DNA from: Methylobacterium dankookense
GTDB lineage: Bacteria; Pseudomonadota; Alphaproteobacteria; Rhizobiales; Beijerinckiaceae
DNA length: 64,000 nt
Direction: 5' to 3'
NCBI RefSeq assembly: GCF_902141855.1
Contig: NZ_CABFVH010000002.1
Coordinates: 62,001-126,000, forward strand
The notes below the pieces were generated by a model. That model was not told where the DNA came from, did no database searches, and worked only from the letters and a program-made list of their open reading frames with translations. Of the stretch, positions 27,509 through 36,743 are shown piece after piece; position 1 is the first letter of the stretch; every line of letters begins with the position of its first letter. The translations under genes and the position numbers were made by a program.

Positions 27509-28318
27509 ATGACGCGCTCCGACCTCCCGCCCGTCTCGCCCGCGCTCTGGCGCTTCATGGCGGCCTATTTCGAGCGCTTCACCCGGCGCCACCTCAACGC
27601 CGTGCACCTGCCGCGCTGGGGCTGGCCGGACTGCGCCGGCCATCCCGGGCCGATCGTGGTCTATTGCAACCACCCGGCCTGGTGGGATGCGGCCGTGGTG
27701 ATCCTGCTCGCGGCCAGGCTTTTCCCCGCGCGCGAGGGCCGGGCGCCCTTCGACGCGAAGATGCTCGCCCGCTACCGGATCTTCCAGCGCATGGGCGCCT
27801 TCGGCGTCGACCTCGACAGCCCGCGCGGGGCGGCGCAGTTCCTGCGGAACGCCCGCACCATCCTGGCCGATCCGCGCCGCATGCTCTGGATCACCGCGCA
27901 GGGGCGCTTCGCCGATGCCCGCGCCCGGCCGCTGGGCCTGAGGCCCGGCGTCGCCCGCCTCGCCGAGCTCGCGCCGGACGCCCTCGTCGTGCCGCTCGCC
28001 CTCGACTACGCCTTCTGGGAGGAGCGCGGCGGGGAGGCCTTTGCCGCCTTCGGGCCGCCCGTGACCGCGGCCGAGTTGCTGGCCCTGCCCCGGGCCGCGC
28101 GCCTCGCCCGCCTGGAGCGCGACCTCGAGGCGGTGCTCGATCGGCTCGGCGCCGACATCGTCAGCCGCGAGCCCGGACGGTTCCGGCCGCTGCTCTCCGG
28201 CCGCAAGGGGATCGGCGGAATCTACGATCTGTGGCGGCGGCTCGCCGCCCTGGTCGCGGGCCGCCGCTTCGATCCAGCCCACAGGGCCGAGCGGCCGACC
28301 GGGGAGCGCCTGCCGTGA
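27509..28318 (+). CDS. Lysophospholipid acyltransferase-family protein (carotenoid acyltransferase-like)
   Basis: A 269-residue PlsC-fold acyltransferase. The catalytic HX4D motif is NHPAWWD (about residues 52-58), and the acceptor motif region reads RRMLWITAQGRFAD, where PlsC enzymes have FPEGTRS. It has no classical long membrane anchor. Its position between a desaturase and a glycosyltransferase suggests fatty acylation of a carotenoid glycoside, the CrtO role of staphyloxanthin-type pathways. ATG at 27509 is preceded by AGACCGAG. Its stop overlaps the next start (GTGA). Confidence 0.88.
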   Translation: MTRSDLPPVSPALWRFMAAYFERFTRRHLNAVHLPRWGWPDCAGHPGPIVVYCNHPAWWDAAVVILLAARLFPAREGRAPFDAKMLARYRIFQRMGAFGVDLDSPRGAAQFLRNARTILADPRRMLWITAQGRFADARARPLGLRPGVARLAELAPDALVVPLALDYAFWEERGGEAFAAFGPPVTAAELLALPRAARLARLERDLEAVLDRLGADIVSREPGRFRPLLSGRKGIGGIYDLWRRLAALVAGRRFDPAHRAERPTGERLP

Positions 28319-29463
28319 GCCTCGATGCGGCCCTCCTCGCCCTCGCGGCGCTCTGCTTCGCGGTGGCGCTGCAGCCGGCCCTGTTCGCCGCCATGAACCT
28401 CGCCCTGCTCCGGACGCCGGAGCCGGAGCTCGGCGGCTCGGGCCTCGTCTCGATCCTGATCCCGGCCCGCAACGAGGCCGGCAACATCGCCGGCACCGTG
28501 CGCGCGGCGCTCGCCTCGACCGGCACCCCCGTCGAGGTGCTGGTCGGCGACGACCACTCGACCGACGGCACCGCGGAGATCGTTTCCGGCCTCGCCGCCG
28601 AGGAGCCGCGCCTGCGCCTCGTCCCCGTGCCGAGCCTGCCCGAGGGCTGGACGGGCAAGAACGCGGCCTGCGCCCATCTCGCGGGCCAGGCGCGGGGCGG
28701 ATATCTGCTCTTCATCGACGCCGACGTGACCCTGGCCCCGGAGGCGGCGGCCCGGCTCGCGGCCCATGCGGCGCGCACGGCTTGCGACCTCGTCAGCGCG
28801 GTGCCGCGCCAGCGCATGGACAGTCTCGGCGAGCGCCTTACCGTGCCGATGATCGACTTCCTCCTCGTCGGCTACCTGCCGGTGGCGGCGATGCGCGCCT
28901 CGCTCCGGCCGAGCCTCGGCGCGGCCTGCGGCCAGCTCATCCTCGCCTCCCGCACGGCCTATGTCGCGACCGGCGGGCATGGCGGCATCCGCACCTCGCT
29001 CCACGATGGCGTGCGCCTGCCGCGCCTGTTCCGGGCCCAGGGCCGCCGCACCGACCTCGTGGCGGGCCGAGACCTCGCCCTCTGCCACATGTATGCGGGC
29101 TTCCGTGAAGCCTGGGCCGGCTTCTCGAAGAACGCCCACGAGGGCATGGCGACGCCCCGCGCCCTGCCCGTCTGGACCCTGCTGTTGCTGCTCGGTCAGG
29201 TCGTGCCCTGGCTCCTCGTGGCGGCGGGGCTTCTCGGCGGCCTCGGGCCGGCCGCCTTCGCCCTCGCCGCGGCCGCCCTCGCGCTCTCGCTCGCGACGCG
29301 GACCGCCATCACCCTGGCCGTCCGTGAGCCCTGGCCGTCGATTCCGCTCCACCCCGCCACGGTGCTTGTGGCGCTCGCCATCCAGTGGAACGTGCTGCTC
29401 CGCCGGGAGCGGGCGGGCGCGGCGAGCTGGAAGGGCCGCACCTATCCGGTGAGCGGAGCCTGA
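28315..29463 (+). CDS. Family 2 glycosyltransferase (carotenoid glycosyltransferase-like)
   Basis: A 382-residue GT2 enzyme. An N-terminal membrane helix (about 5-28) precedes the GT-A domain: VSILIPARNEAGNI, VLVGDDHSTDGTAEI, then the metal-binding FIDADVTL. Three C-terminal helices (about 285-365) anchor it in the membrane. This is the layout of CrtQ-type enzymes that glucosylate C30 carotenoid acids. GTG at 28315 overlaps the acyltransferase stop, so the two are made together. Confidence 0.9.
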   Translation: MSLDAALLALAALCFAVALQPALFAAMNLALLRTPEPELGGSGLVSILIPARNEAGNIAGTVRAALASTGTPVEVLVGDDHSTDGTAEIVSGLAAEEPRLRLVPVPSLPEGWTGKNAACAHLAGQARGGYLLFIDADVTLAPEAAARLAAHAARTACDLVSAVPRQRMDSLGERLTVPMIDFLLVGYLPVAAMRASLRPSLGAACGQLILASRTAYVATGGHGGIRTSLHDGVRLPRLFRAQGRRTDLVAGRDLALCHMYAGFREAWAGFSKNAHEGMATPRALPVWTLLLLLGQVVPWLLVAAGLLGGLGPAAFALAAAALALSLATRTAITLAVREPWPSIPLHPATVLVALAIQWNVLLRRERAGAASWKGRTYPVSGA

Positions 29464-29520
29464 GGCCGCGGAATCGCGTAGCCTCCGCGTCCGGACGGCA
29501 CGAGAGGTCGAGGAGAGCCC

Positions 29521-31206
29521 ATGATCGCGACGGTGGATGCGGTGGCCCCGCGGCGGGGGGCGGCCCTGCTCCTGGAGGTGCTGCGCTCGGAGGGGGTGCG
29601 CCACATCTTCGGCAATCCGGGCACCACCGAGCTGCCGCTGATCGACGCCCTCACCGAGACGCCGGACATCGCCTACGTGCTCGCCCTGCAGGAGGCGAGC
29701 GCGGTAGCCATGGCCGACGGCTACGCGCAGGCAGCGCGGCGCCCCGCCTTCGTCAACCTGCACACGGCGGGCGGGCTCGGGCACGGCTTCGGCAACCTGA
29801 TCAACAGCTACGTCTCCGGTACGCCGCTCGTGGTCACGGCCGGCCAGCAGGATTCGCGGCACGCCATCACCGACCCGCTCCTGTTCGGCGACCTCGTCGC
29901 CATCGCCGACCCGGCGGTGAAATGGGCCCGCGAGGTCACGAACGCGGACCAGCTCGCGATCCTGCTGCGGCGCGCCTTCCACGATTGCAGCGCGGCGCCC
30001 TCCGGTCCCGTCTTCCTGTCCCTGCCCATGGATGTGATGGAAGCGATGACCGCGGTGCCCGCGGGCGAGGTCTCGACCATCGACCACCGCGCGGTGGCTG
30101 GCTCGCTCACGAGCCTCGCCGACCGGCTCGCCGGGATCGCGCCCGGGCGCCTCGCCCTGATCGCGGGCGACGAGATCGAATCGAGCGACGCCTCGGCGCA
30201 GGCGGTGGCGCTCGCCGACGCGCTCGGCGCCCCCGTCTACGGATCGTCCTGGCCGGCGCACATCCCCTTCCCCACCGCGCATCCGCTCTGGGCCGGGAAC
30301 CTGCCGACCAAGGCCAACGAGATCGCCGGGATCCTGGGCTCCTACGACGCGGTCTTCGCGCTCGGCGGCAAGTCGCTGATCACCGTGCTCTACACGGAGG
30401 GCTCGGCGGTGCCGCCCGGCACCCGGGTGTTCCAGCTCTCGGCCGACGTGCGCGACCTCGGGCGCACCTACACCACCGAATTGTCGATGGTCGGCGACAT
30501 CCGCGCCTCCCTCGACGTGCTGCTGCCGCTGCTCGCCGAGCGCCTGCGCCCGCGCGCCGATGCCTACGCGGCGCTGCGGGCGCAGGCCTCCGAGGCGCGA
30601 ACGGAGCGCCGGGCCCGGCTCGCCGCGGCGGCGGATGCGGCCTTCGCGGACCCGGTGATCGCACCCCTTGTGGCGGCCCGCGAGGTCGCCCGCGCGGTGG
30701 GGCACGACACGGCGATCGTGGACGAGGCGCCCGCCACCCTCGTCCATCTGCGCACCTTCCTCGACAGCCCGAACACCCACCAATACGCGGCGATGCGCGG
30801 CGGCGTGCTCGGCTGGGGCATGCCGGCCTCGGTCGGCTACTCGCTGGGGCTCGACCGCTCGCCGGTGGTCTGCGTCGTCGGCGACGGCGCGGCGCTCTAC
30901 TCGCCGCAGGCGCTCTGGACCGCGGCGCACGAGGATTTGCCGATCACCTTCGTGGTGATCAACAACGCCGAGTACAACATCCTCAAGCGCTTCATGAAAT
31001 CGCAGACCCACTACGCCTCGGTGCGGGCCAACCGCTTCATCGCCATGGACCTCGTCGACCCGCGCATCGACTTCCCGGCGCTCGCCGCCTCGATGGGCGT
31101 CCCGGCCCGCCGCGTCACCGCGGCTGGCGACATCGCCCCGGCGATCGAGGCGGGCATCCGGTCGGCCAAGCCGAATCTCGTGGAGGTGGTGGTCCAGGCG
31201 ACGTGA
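29521..31206 (+). CDS. ThDP-dependent enzyme, benzoylformate decarboxylase-like
   Basis: A 561-residue enzyme with the three domains of the pyruvate-decarboxylase family. The cofactor-activating Glu is E58 (LQEASAVAMADGYAQ) and the ThDP/Mg motif runs from GDG at 454-456 to NN at 481-482. A His in HTAGGLGHG (H81) and another in FPTAHPLW match the active-site histidines of benzoylformate decarboxylase. The substrate is therefore probably a 2-oxo acid with a bulky side chain. GAGGAG precedes the ATG. It follows the glycosyltransferase by 57 bases; whether it belongs to the pigment pathway is unclear. Confidence 0.9.
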   Translation: MIATVDAVAPRRGAALLLEVLRSEGVRHIFGNPGTTELPLIDALTETPDIAYVLALQEASAVAMADGYAQAARRPAFVNLHTAGGLGHGFGNLINSYVSGTPLVVTAGQQDSRHAITDPLLFGDLVAIADPAVKWAREVTNADQLAILLRRAFHDCSAAPSGPVFLSLPMDVMEAMTAVPAGEVSTIDHRAVAGSLTSLADRLAGIAPGRLALIAGDEIESSDASAQAVALADALGAPVYGSSWPAHIPFPTAHPLWAGNLPTKANEIAGILGSYDAVFALGGKSLITVLYTEGSAVPPGTRVFQLSADVRDLGRTYTTELSMVGDIRASLDVLLPLLAERLRPRADAYAALRAQASEARTERRARLAAAADAAFADPVIAPLVAAREVARAVGHDTAIVDEAPATLVHLRTFLDSPNTHQYAAMRGGVLGWGMPASVGYSLGLDRSPVVCVVGDGAALYSPQALWTAAHEDLPITFVVINNAEYNILKRFMKSQTHYASVRANRFIAMDLVDPRIDFPALAASMGVPARRVTAAGDIAPAIEAGIRSAKPNLVEVVVQAT

Positions 31207-31228
31207 GGGGGGATCTCCAGTGGGGCGC

Positions 31229-32572
31229 CTATGCGCCCATCACCGTGTCGGCGAGCAGCTTCACGTTCAGCGCCACGATCAGCCCGGCGATGGCCCAGGA
31301 CAGCCATTTGAGCCAGCCGGGCACCACCAGGGCGCCCATCTTGGCCGGGTCGGAGACGAAGCGCACCAGCGGGATCACCGCGAAGGGCAGCTGCATCGAC
31401 AGCACCACCTGGCTCAGCACGAGGAGCCTCGCCGTGCCGGCATCGCCGTAGAGGGCGGTGACGACGACCACGGGCACGATGGCGATGCCGCGGGTGACGA
31501 GGCGGCGCGCCCAGTTCGGCAGGCGCAGGCGCAGGAAGCCTTCCATCACGATCTGGCCGGCGAGCGTCGCCGTCACCGTCGAGTTGAGGCCGGAGGCGAG
31601 CAGCGCCACCGCGAACAGCGTCGAGGCGATGCCTGCGCCGAGCAGCGGCGAGAGCAGCTCGTAGGCCTGCTCGATCTCCTCCACGTCGGTGCGCCCGCCC
31701 GCGTGGAACACCGAGGCCGCCAGGATCAGGATCGCGGCGTTGACGAAGAGCGCCAGCATCAGCGCCACCGTGGAATCGGTGACGGCGAAGCGGAGCGCCG
31801 CCCGCCGCCCTTCGAGGTCGCGCGGATAGGCCCGGGTCTGCACGATGGCCGAGTGCAGGTAGAGGTTGTGCGGCATCACGGTGGCCCCGATGATGCCGAT
31901 GGCGATGTAGAGGGCGGCCGGGTTCGTCACGATCTCGCGCGAGGGGATGAAGCCGCCGAGCACCGCCTGGACCGGGGGCGCGGCCAGCGCGATCTGCGCC
32001 GCGAAGCAGACGAAGATCACGGTGAGCAGGCCGATCACGAAGGCCTCCAGCGCGCGGAAGCCGCGGCGCAGCAGCAGCAGCACGACCAGCACGTCGAGGG
32101 CGGTGATCACCGCGCCGAGCGTCAGGGGGATGCCGAACAGCAGCTTCAGGGCGATCGCCGTCCCGATCACCTCGGCAAGGTCGCAGGCGATGATCGCCGC
32201 CTCGCAGGCGAGCCAGAGTGCGAGGCCGACCGGCCGGGAATAGGCGTCGCGGCAGGCCTGGGCGAGGTCGCGGCCGGTGGCGATGCCGAGCCGGGCGCTC
32301 AGCGCCTGCAGCACGATCGCCATCAGGTTCGAGATCAGGATGACGGCGAGCAGCGTGTAGCCGAACTGCGCCCCGCCCGCGATGTCGGTCGCCCAGTTGC
32401 CGGGGTCCATGTAGCCGACGGCCACCATGTAGCCGGGACCGACGAAGCCCATCAGCCGGCGCAGCCAGGAGCCGCTGGCCTGCACCGCCACGCTGCCGTT
32501 CAGCGCGCCGAGGCTCGGCTCGTCCTGCATCCGGCCGAGGCGCCAGGCGGTGTCGCGAGGGATGACGTTCAC
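31229..32572 (-). CDS. mntH: Mn2+/Fe2+ NRAMP transporter MntH
   Basis: A 447-residue proton-coupled divalent metal importer with about eleven helices. The metal-site motifs of helix 1 ([11 protein letters not shown]) and helix 6 ([11 protein letters not shown]) are intact, so manganese uptake is expected. The start is probably GTG at 32572; an in-frame ATG at 32530 is an alternative. A perfect palindrome lies about 37 bases upstream of the GTG, and mntR is divergent, so repression by Mn-loaded MntR is very likely. Confidence 0.95.
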   Translation of the reverse strand: MNVIPRDTAWRLGRMQDEPSLGALNGSVAVQASGSWLRRLMGFVGPGYMVAVGYMDPGNWATDIAGGAQFGYTLLAVILISNLMAIVLQALSARLGIATGRDLAQACRDAYSRPVGLALWLACEAAIIACDLAEVIGTAIALKLLFGIPLTLGAVITALDVLVVLLLLRRGFRALEAFVIGLLTVIFVCFAAQIALAAPPVQAVLGGFIPSREIVTNPAALYIAIGIIGATVMPHNLYLHSAIVQTRAYPRDLEGRRAALRFAVTDSTVALMLALFVNAAILILAASVFHAGGRTDVEEIEQAYELLSPLLGAGIASTLFAVALLASGLNSTVTATLAGQIVMEGFLRLRLPNWARRLVTRGIAIVPVVVVTALYGDAGTARLLVLSQVVLSMQLPFAVIPLVRFVSDPAKMGALVVPGWLKWLSWAIAGLIVALNVKLLADTVMGA

Positions 32573-32608
32573 GGCGCTCGTTCGGCTCTGGAGGGTGGGT
32601 CCCAGAAA

Positions 32609-32624
32609 TATAGCTTATGCTATA
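32609..32624. promoter_or_regulatory. Probable MntR operator
   Basis: TATAGC (32609-32614), TTAT, GCTATA (32619-32624) form a perfect 16-bp inverted repeat with a 4-base centre. It is strikingly AT-rich for this DNA, lies between divergent mntH and mntR, and sits just upstream of mntH. The half-site resembles the ATAGC core of known MntR boxes. Confidence 0.75.
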
Positions 32625-32766
32625 ACGCTTGTGAACAGCTAAATACCGCGCTGCGAAATCCCCCGCCGCGGCGCGGTCCGCGGCCGCGGGGGCTCCCGAG
32701 TGGCGCGCACCTGGGGTAGAAGGTCGGCAAAACGCCCCCGCACGCCCATCCGAGGTGCCCCGACCG

Positions 32767-33228
32767 ATGCAGGCTCGCCGACCGACCGCAGCCGCGGAAG
32801 ACCACCTCGTCGACCCGGAGGTCCACGTCGAGAGCTTCCGGCAGGCCCGTGAGGCCCGGCGCTCGGAACTCGCGGAGGACTACGTCGAGCTGATCGCCGA
32901 CCTGATCGGCGATGGCGGCGAGGCGCGCCAGGTGGACATCGCGGCCCGCCTCGGGGTGGCGCAGCCGACGGTGGCCAAGATGCTGAAGCGGCTGTCCGAG
33001 GACGGGCTGGTGCAGCAGCGGCCCTATCGCGGCGTCTTCCTCACCGAGGCCGGGCAGATCCTGGCGGCGCAGGCGCGCGAGCGCCACCGCATCGTGGAGC
33101 GCTTCCTCTGCGCGCTGGGCGTCAGCCCGGAGATCGCGCGCCGCGATGCGGAAGGCATCGAGCACCACGTGAGCGGCGAGACGCTGGAGGCGTTCCGGCA
33201 ATTCGCCGAGGGGCGCGCGGGGGCCTGA
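32767..33228 (+). CDS. mntR: Manganese-responsive regulator MntR (DtxR family)
   Basis: A 153-residue DtxR/MntR regulator. A winged helix (about 40-100) with recognition segment [19 protein letters not shown] is followed by the helical metal-binding dimer domain with the family sequence [12 protein letters not shown]. Mn2+ binding activates it to repress mntH. ATG at 32767 has GAGGT about 9 bases upstream; the GTG at 32755 is less likely. Divergent from mntH. Confidence 0.94.
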   Translation: MQARRPTAAAEDHLVDPEVHVESFRQAREARRSELAEDYVELIADLIGDGGEARQVDIAARLGVAQPTVAKMLKRLSEDGLVQQRPYRGVFLTEAGQILAAQARERHRIVERFLCALGVSPEIARRDAEGIEHHVSGETLEAFRQFAEGRAGA

Positions 33229-33264
33229 AACCAGGCGGCGATGACGCCGATTCACGGCCGTCCG

Positions 33265-33282
33265 CCCGCGCGACTGCGCGGG
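33265..33282. terminator. Hairpin between convergent mntR and transglutaminase genes
   Basis: CCCGCGC (33265-33271), loop GACT, GCGCGGG (33276-33282) is a perfect 7-bp stem in the 75-bp gap between two converging genes. There is no U-tract. Termination is inferred from position. Confidence 0.45.
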
Positions 33283-33303
33283 GGCAACCGGGCATGAGCG
33301 GCC

Positions 33304-34224
33304 TCACTCCGCGGGCGCCAGCGCCATCTCCTCGGGCTCGACGCCCTCGTCCTCGCCGTCCGGGATCACGTCGACCTCGACCTTGAGCTTCTGCCGCCCC
33401 GAGCCGGCGACGATGCCGTCGATGGGGGCGACGTCGCCGTAGTCGCGGCCGCGGGCGACGACGATGTGGTCGTCGCGCACGGCCACGTCGTTGGTGGGAT
33501 CGAGTCCGAGCCAGGCATTCCCGCACCAGACCGCGACCCAGGCGTGGCTGGCATCGGCCCCGCGCAGGCGCGGCCGGCCGGGGGGCGGCGTGGTGCGCAG
33601 ATATCCGCTGACATAGGCCGCCGGCAGGCCCATGCCGCGCAGGCCCGCGATCATCACGTGGGCGAAGTCCTGGCAGACGCCGGCCTTCAGGGCGAAGGCT
33701 TCCGCCAGCGGCGTGTGAACGTTCGTCGCCCGCGCGTCGAAGCGGAAATCGGCGCGGATGCGGCGCATCAGGTCGAAGGCTGCCCCGTAGGCGCTGCGGC
33801 CGGCGCCGAAGCTCGCGCGGGCATAATCCGTCACCTCGGGGACCAGGGGCACCCGGGCGCTCGGGAACAGGAAGTGGATCGGCGCGTCGGCGCCGAGGTC
33901 GCGGGAGGCCACCACCGCGTCGCGGACCTCGTCCCAGGCGGGCCCTGATTCCGGGTGGGGCGGCTCGGGCCGCGCGACCTCGACCCGGGAGAGCGCCTCG
34001 ACGCCGAACTCGGTATGGGGCACGTCCACGGTGATACCCACCGCCTCGATGCCGAAGAAGTCGCGCCGGGTCACCGCCGAGGCCGGGCTCGGGGTGATCG
34101 TCACCGCGCTCGACAAAACGCTCTGCCCGTCGCCGTCGCGCGGGCGCAGGCGCAGCGAGCAGCTCGCGAAGCGCACGGGCCGGCCGTAGCGGTAGGTGGT
34201 GCGGTGGCGCAGCGTGTAGATCAC
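33304..34224 (-). CDS. Transglutaminase-like cysteine protease (bacterial transglutaminase-N type)
   Basis: A 306-residue protein. The bacterial transglutaminase N-terminal domain (about 1-80, opening YTLRHRTTYRYGRPV) precedes a transglutaminase core. The catalytic triad is visible as Cys184 in AGVCQDFAHV, His227 in DASHAWVAV and Asp242 in GLDPTNDV. In bacteria this fold usually cleaves or ligates peptides. The last 40 residues are acidic. GTG at 34224 overlaps the stop of the ATP-grasp/alpha-E gene (GTGA), so it is the third cistron of that operon. Confidence 0.92.
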   Translation of the reverse strand: MIYTLRHRTTYRYGRPVRFASCSLRLRPRDGDGQSVLSSAVTITPSPASAVTRRDFFGIEAVGITVDVPHTEFGVEALSRVEVARPEPPHPESGPAWDEVRDAVVASRDLGADAPIHFLFPSARVPLVPEVTDYARASFGAGRSAYGAAFDLMRRIRADFRFDARATNVHTPLAEAFALKAGVCQDFAHVMIAGLRGMGLPAAYVSGYLRTTPPPGRPRLRGADASHAWVAVWCGNAWLGLDPTNDVAVRDDHIVVARGRDYGDVAPIDGIVAGSGRQKLKVEVDVIPDGEDEGVEPEEMALAPAE

Positions 34225-36743
34225 CCGAGCCCCGCAAGCTTCTGGGGCCGCATGGCCTCGGGTCCGCGCGCGAAGTAGCGGGCAGCGATCGAATCGGCCA
34301 GCCGCTCCAGCTCCGCCTCCATCCGCACCATGCCGACCGCGTCGAAATCGGCCGCCTCGCTCGCCCGGAACTCCGCGACGATGCGCGCGGCGAGGCGGCA
34401 TTGCGGCTCGGGCACCCCGTCCGCCGAGAGCGCCGGCAGTTCCGACAGGTGCCGCGCGATCGCCTCCGCCTGGAAGGCGATGGAGCGCGGGTTGTAGGGG
34501 TCGAGCAGGACGAGGTCGCGCACGGGGTCGAGGGCGACCCCCTCGAGGTAGCGGGCGCCGTAGCTGATCTGCGAATCGCACAAAGCCAGCATCACGCCGA
34601 GGCTCTCGGGGCCGGCCTCGTCATGGGCCAAGGCGAGGGCGAAGTCGCAGGTGTTGATCGCCCGCTCGATGCGCCGGCCGAGATCGACGAAGTGCCAGCC
34701 CGCCGCCCGGTTGAGATTCTCCTGGGAGAGGCCGGACAGGGCGGAGAGGTGGCTCAGCGCCCGCTCGGCCCGACCGAGGAGCTGCGATTCGGTGAAGGCG
34801 CGGCCGGGATCGAGGGAGAGCAGCTCCACGAGGTCGGCGAGCACGCGCCAGGCCTCGCCGGAGAGGCGGTTGCGCAGCATCGCGGCGTTGCGGCGGGCCG
34901 ATTCGATATGGGCGCGGGCGGAGCCGCGGACCTCGCGGCCGGTCAGCGCCTCCTGGGCGAGGGCGGCGGTCGGCAGGCCCACCGCGCTCGCCGCCCCCCA
35001 TTCGGTGAGGAGCGTGCGGATGCGCTCGGCGGTCGGGCCATGCGGGCCGCCGCGGATGTCGGTGGCGACCGCGTCGCCGATGCTGCGCAGATGCGCGATC
35101 ACGAGGCGGATCACGGCCTCCGCGCGCTCGGCGTAGCGGCCGAACCAGAACAGGCCGTCGGCGGCGCGCGAGGGCAGGTGCCCGGGGATGCGGCGCACCC
35201 GCGGCACGCGGCTCTGCACGAGGTTCGCGCCGTCGACCGGGGTCTCGGACAGCACCCAGACGTCGGCCGAACGGATGCCGAGGCGCAGCTCGGTCGGGTC
35301 GAGATTCTCGTGGTCGGAGACCCGGCAGAAGCCGCCCGGCATCACCTGCCAGCCGGAGGGGGTGCGCGCGGCGAAGACCCGGAGCACGAAGGGGCGCGGC
35401 ACGAGGCGCAGGCCGGAGCCGGTGCGCTCCCAGCTCGGCATGGTCGAGAGCGGCCCGAGCGCCTGGCCGACATAGTCGAAGGGCCGGTCGCGCAGGGCCG
35501 CCACCGTGCGCTCGCGGTCGGCTGCGAGGGCGTGGGGCCCGAGGATGGCGTCGCGCGCCGCGCCGCGCTGGGGCGTCGCCGCCGGGCGCAGGGTCAGCGC
35601 ATCGAGGTTGTCGCGGACATGGGCGAGCCCGTCCGGGTCGCCGCACCACCAGGTCGGGGGGCCTGCGAGCGTCAGCTCCTCCCCGAGCAGGCGCCGGGCG
35701 ATGCCCGGCAGGTAGGCGCCGAGCGCGCCCGATTCGCACAGGCCCGAGCCCGGGATGTTGCACATCACGAGGCTGCCGTTGCGCAGGGCCTCCAGAAGGC
35801 CCGGCACGCCGAGCCGGGAGGCCGGGTTCAATTCCAGCGGGTCGAGATAGTCGGCGTCGATCCGCCGCCAGAGGGCGTCGGCGCGCTTGAGCCCGGAGAC
35901 GGTGCGCACGTGCAGCCGCCCGTCCTGCATGACGAGGTCGTCGCCCTCGACGAGGAGCAGGCCGAGATAGCGGGCGAGCGCGGCCTGCTCGACATAGGTG
36001 CTCGAATAGGGCCCCGAGGTGAGCAGGCAGATGCGCGGATCCGCCCGCTCGGCGCCTGCCGCCAGCCCCTCGCGGAAGGCCTGGAAGAAGGCGGGGAAGC
36101 GCTCGACGCGCAGCTCGTCGAAGAAGTCGGGGAAGGTGCGGGCCAGCACCATCCGGTTCTCCAGCGCCCAGCCCATGCCGGAGGGCGCCTGGGTGCGGTC
36201 GGCCAGCACCTGCCAGCGCCCGTCGGGCCCGCGGGCGATGTCGGCGGCGTAGAGCTTGAGGAAGCGCCCGCCGGGCGGCTGGAGGCCATGGAGCGGGCGC
36301 AGGAACTCGGGCGAGCCCGCCACCAGGGCGGCGGGGAGGAAGCCGCCCGTCACGAGGTCGCCCGGCCCGTAGACGTCGGCGAGGATCCTCTCCATCAGCT
36401 CGGCGCGCTGGATCAGCCCCTCGCTGAGGGAGCGCCATTCCGCCGCCTCGATGACGAGGGGCAGGGAGCCGAGCGGCCAGGCATGCTCGCGCTGGTCGCC
36501 GTAGACGCGGAAGGAGATGCCCGCATCGCGGATGTGCCGCTCCGCCGAGACGAAGCGGGCCATCATCTCCGGCTCGCTCAGGCGGCCGAGCCGGTCGAGC
36601 AGGCGCGGCCAGGCGCCGCTCGGGGACCCGTCGGGGGCGAGATAGGCGTCGGGCCGCCCCGGCAGGGGGCTGTACCCGGCAGTCCAGCGGGCGAGGCGCT
36701 CAGCGCTCCCCGCCGCCTCACCAAGGTCCCCGGACGGCGTCAT
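34221..36743 (-). CDS. Circularly permuted ATP-grasp / alpha-E fusion protein
   Basis: An 840-residue fusion. Residues about 60-505 form a circularly permuted ATP-grasp type 2 domain (DUF404/DUF407 region), with [23 protein letters not shown] and the late [10 protein letters not shown] segment. Residues about 523-835 form the all-helical alpha-E (DUF403) domain, opening [21 protein letters not shown]. In many genomes these are two genes; here they are one chain. ATP-grasp enzymes of this group are predicted to form amide bonds to peptides. ATG at 36743 overlaps the upstream stop (ATGA). Confidence 0.92.
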   Translation of the reverse strand: MTPSGDLGEAAGSAERLARWTAGYSPLPGRPDAYLAPDGSPSGAWPRLLDRLGRLSEPEMMARFVSAERHIRDAGISFRVYGDQREHAWPLGSLPLVIEAAEWRSLSEGLIQRAELMERILADVYGPGDLVTGGFLPAALVAGSPEFLRPLHGLQPPGGRFLKLYAADIARGPDGRWQVLADRTQAPSGMGWALENRMVLARTFPDFFDELRVERFPAFFQAFREGLAAGAERADPRICLLTSGPYSSTYVEQAALARYLGLLLVEGDDLVMQDGRLHVRTVSGLKRADALWRRIDADYLDPLELNPASRLGVPGLLEALRNGSLVMCNIPGSGLCESGALGAYLPGIARRLLGEELTLAGPPTWWCGDPDGLAHVRDNLDALTLRPAATPQRGAARDAILGPHALAADRERTVAALRDRPFDYVGQALGPLSTMPSWERTGSGLRLVPRPFVLRVFAARTPSGWQVMPGGFCRVSDHENLDPTELRLGIRSADVWVLSETPVDGANLVQSRVPRVRRIPGHLPSRAADGLFWFGRYAERAEAVIRLVIAHLRSIGDAVATDIRGGPHGPTAERIRTLLTEWGAASAVGLPTAALAQEALTGREVRGSARAHIESARRNAAMLRNRLSGEAWRVLADLVELLSLDPGRAFTESQLLGRAERALSHLSALSGLSQENLNRAAGWHFVDLGRRIERAINTCDFALALAHDEAGPESLGVMLALCDSQISYGARYLEGVALDPVRDLVLLDPYNPRSIAFQAEAIARHLSELPALSADGVPEPQCRLAARIVAEFRASEAADFDAVGMVRMEAELERLADSIAARYFARGPEAMRPQKLAGLG

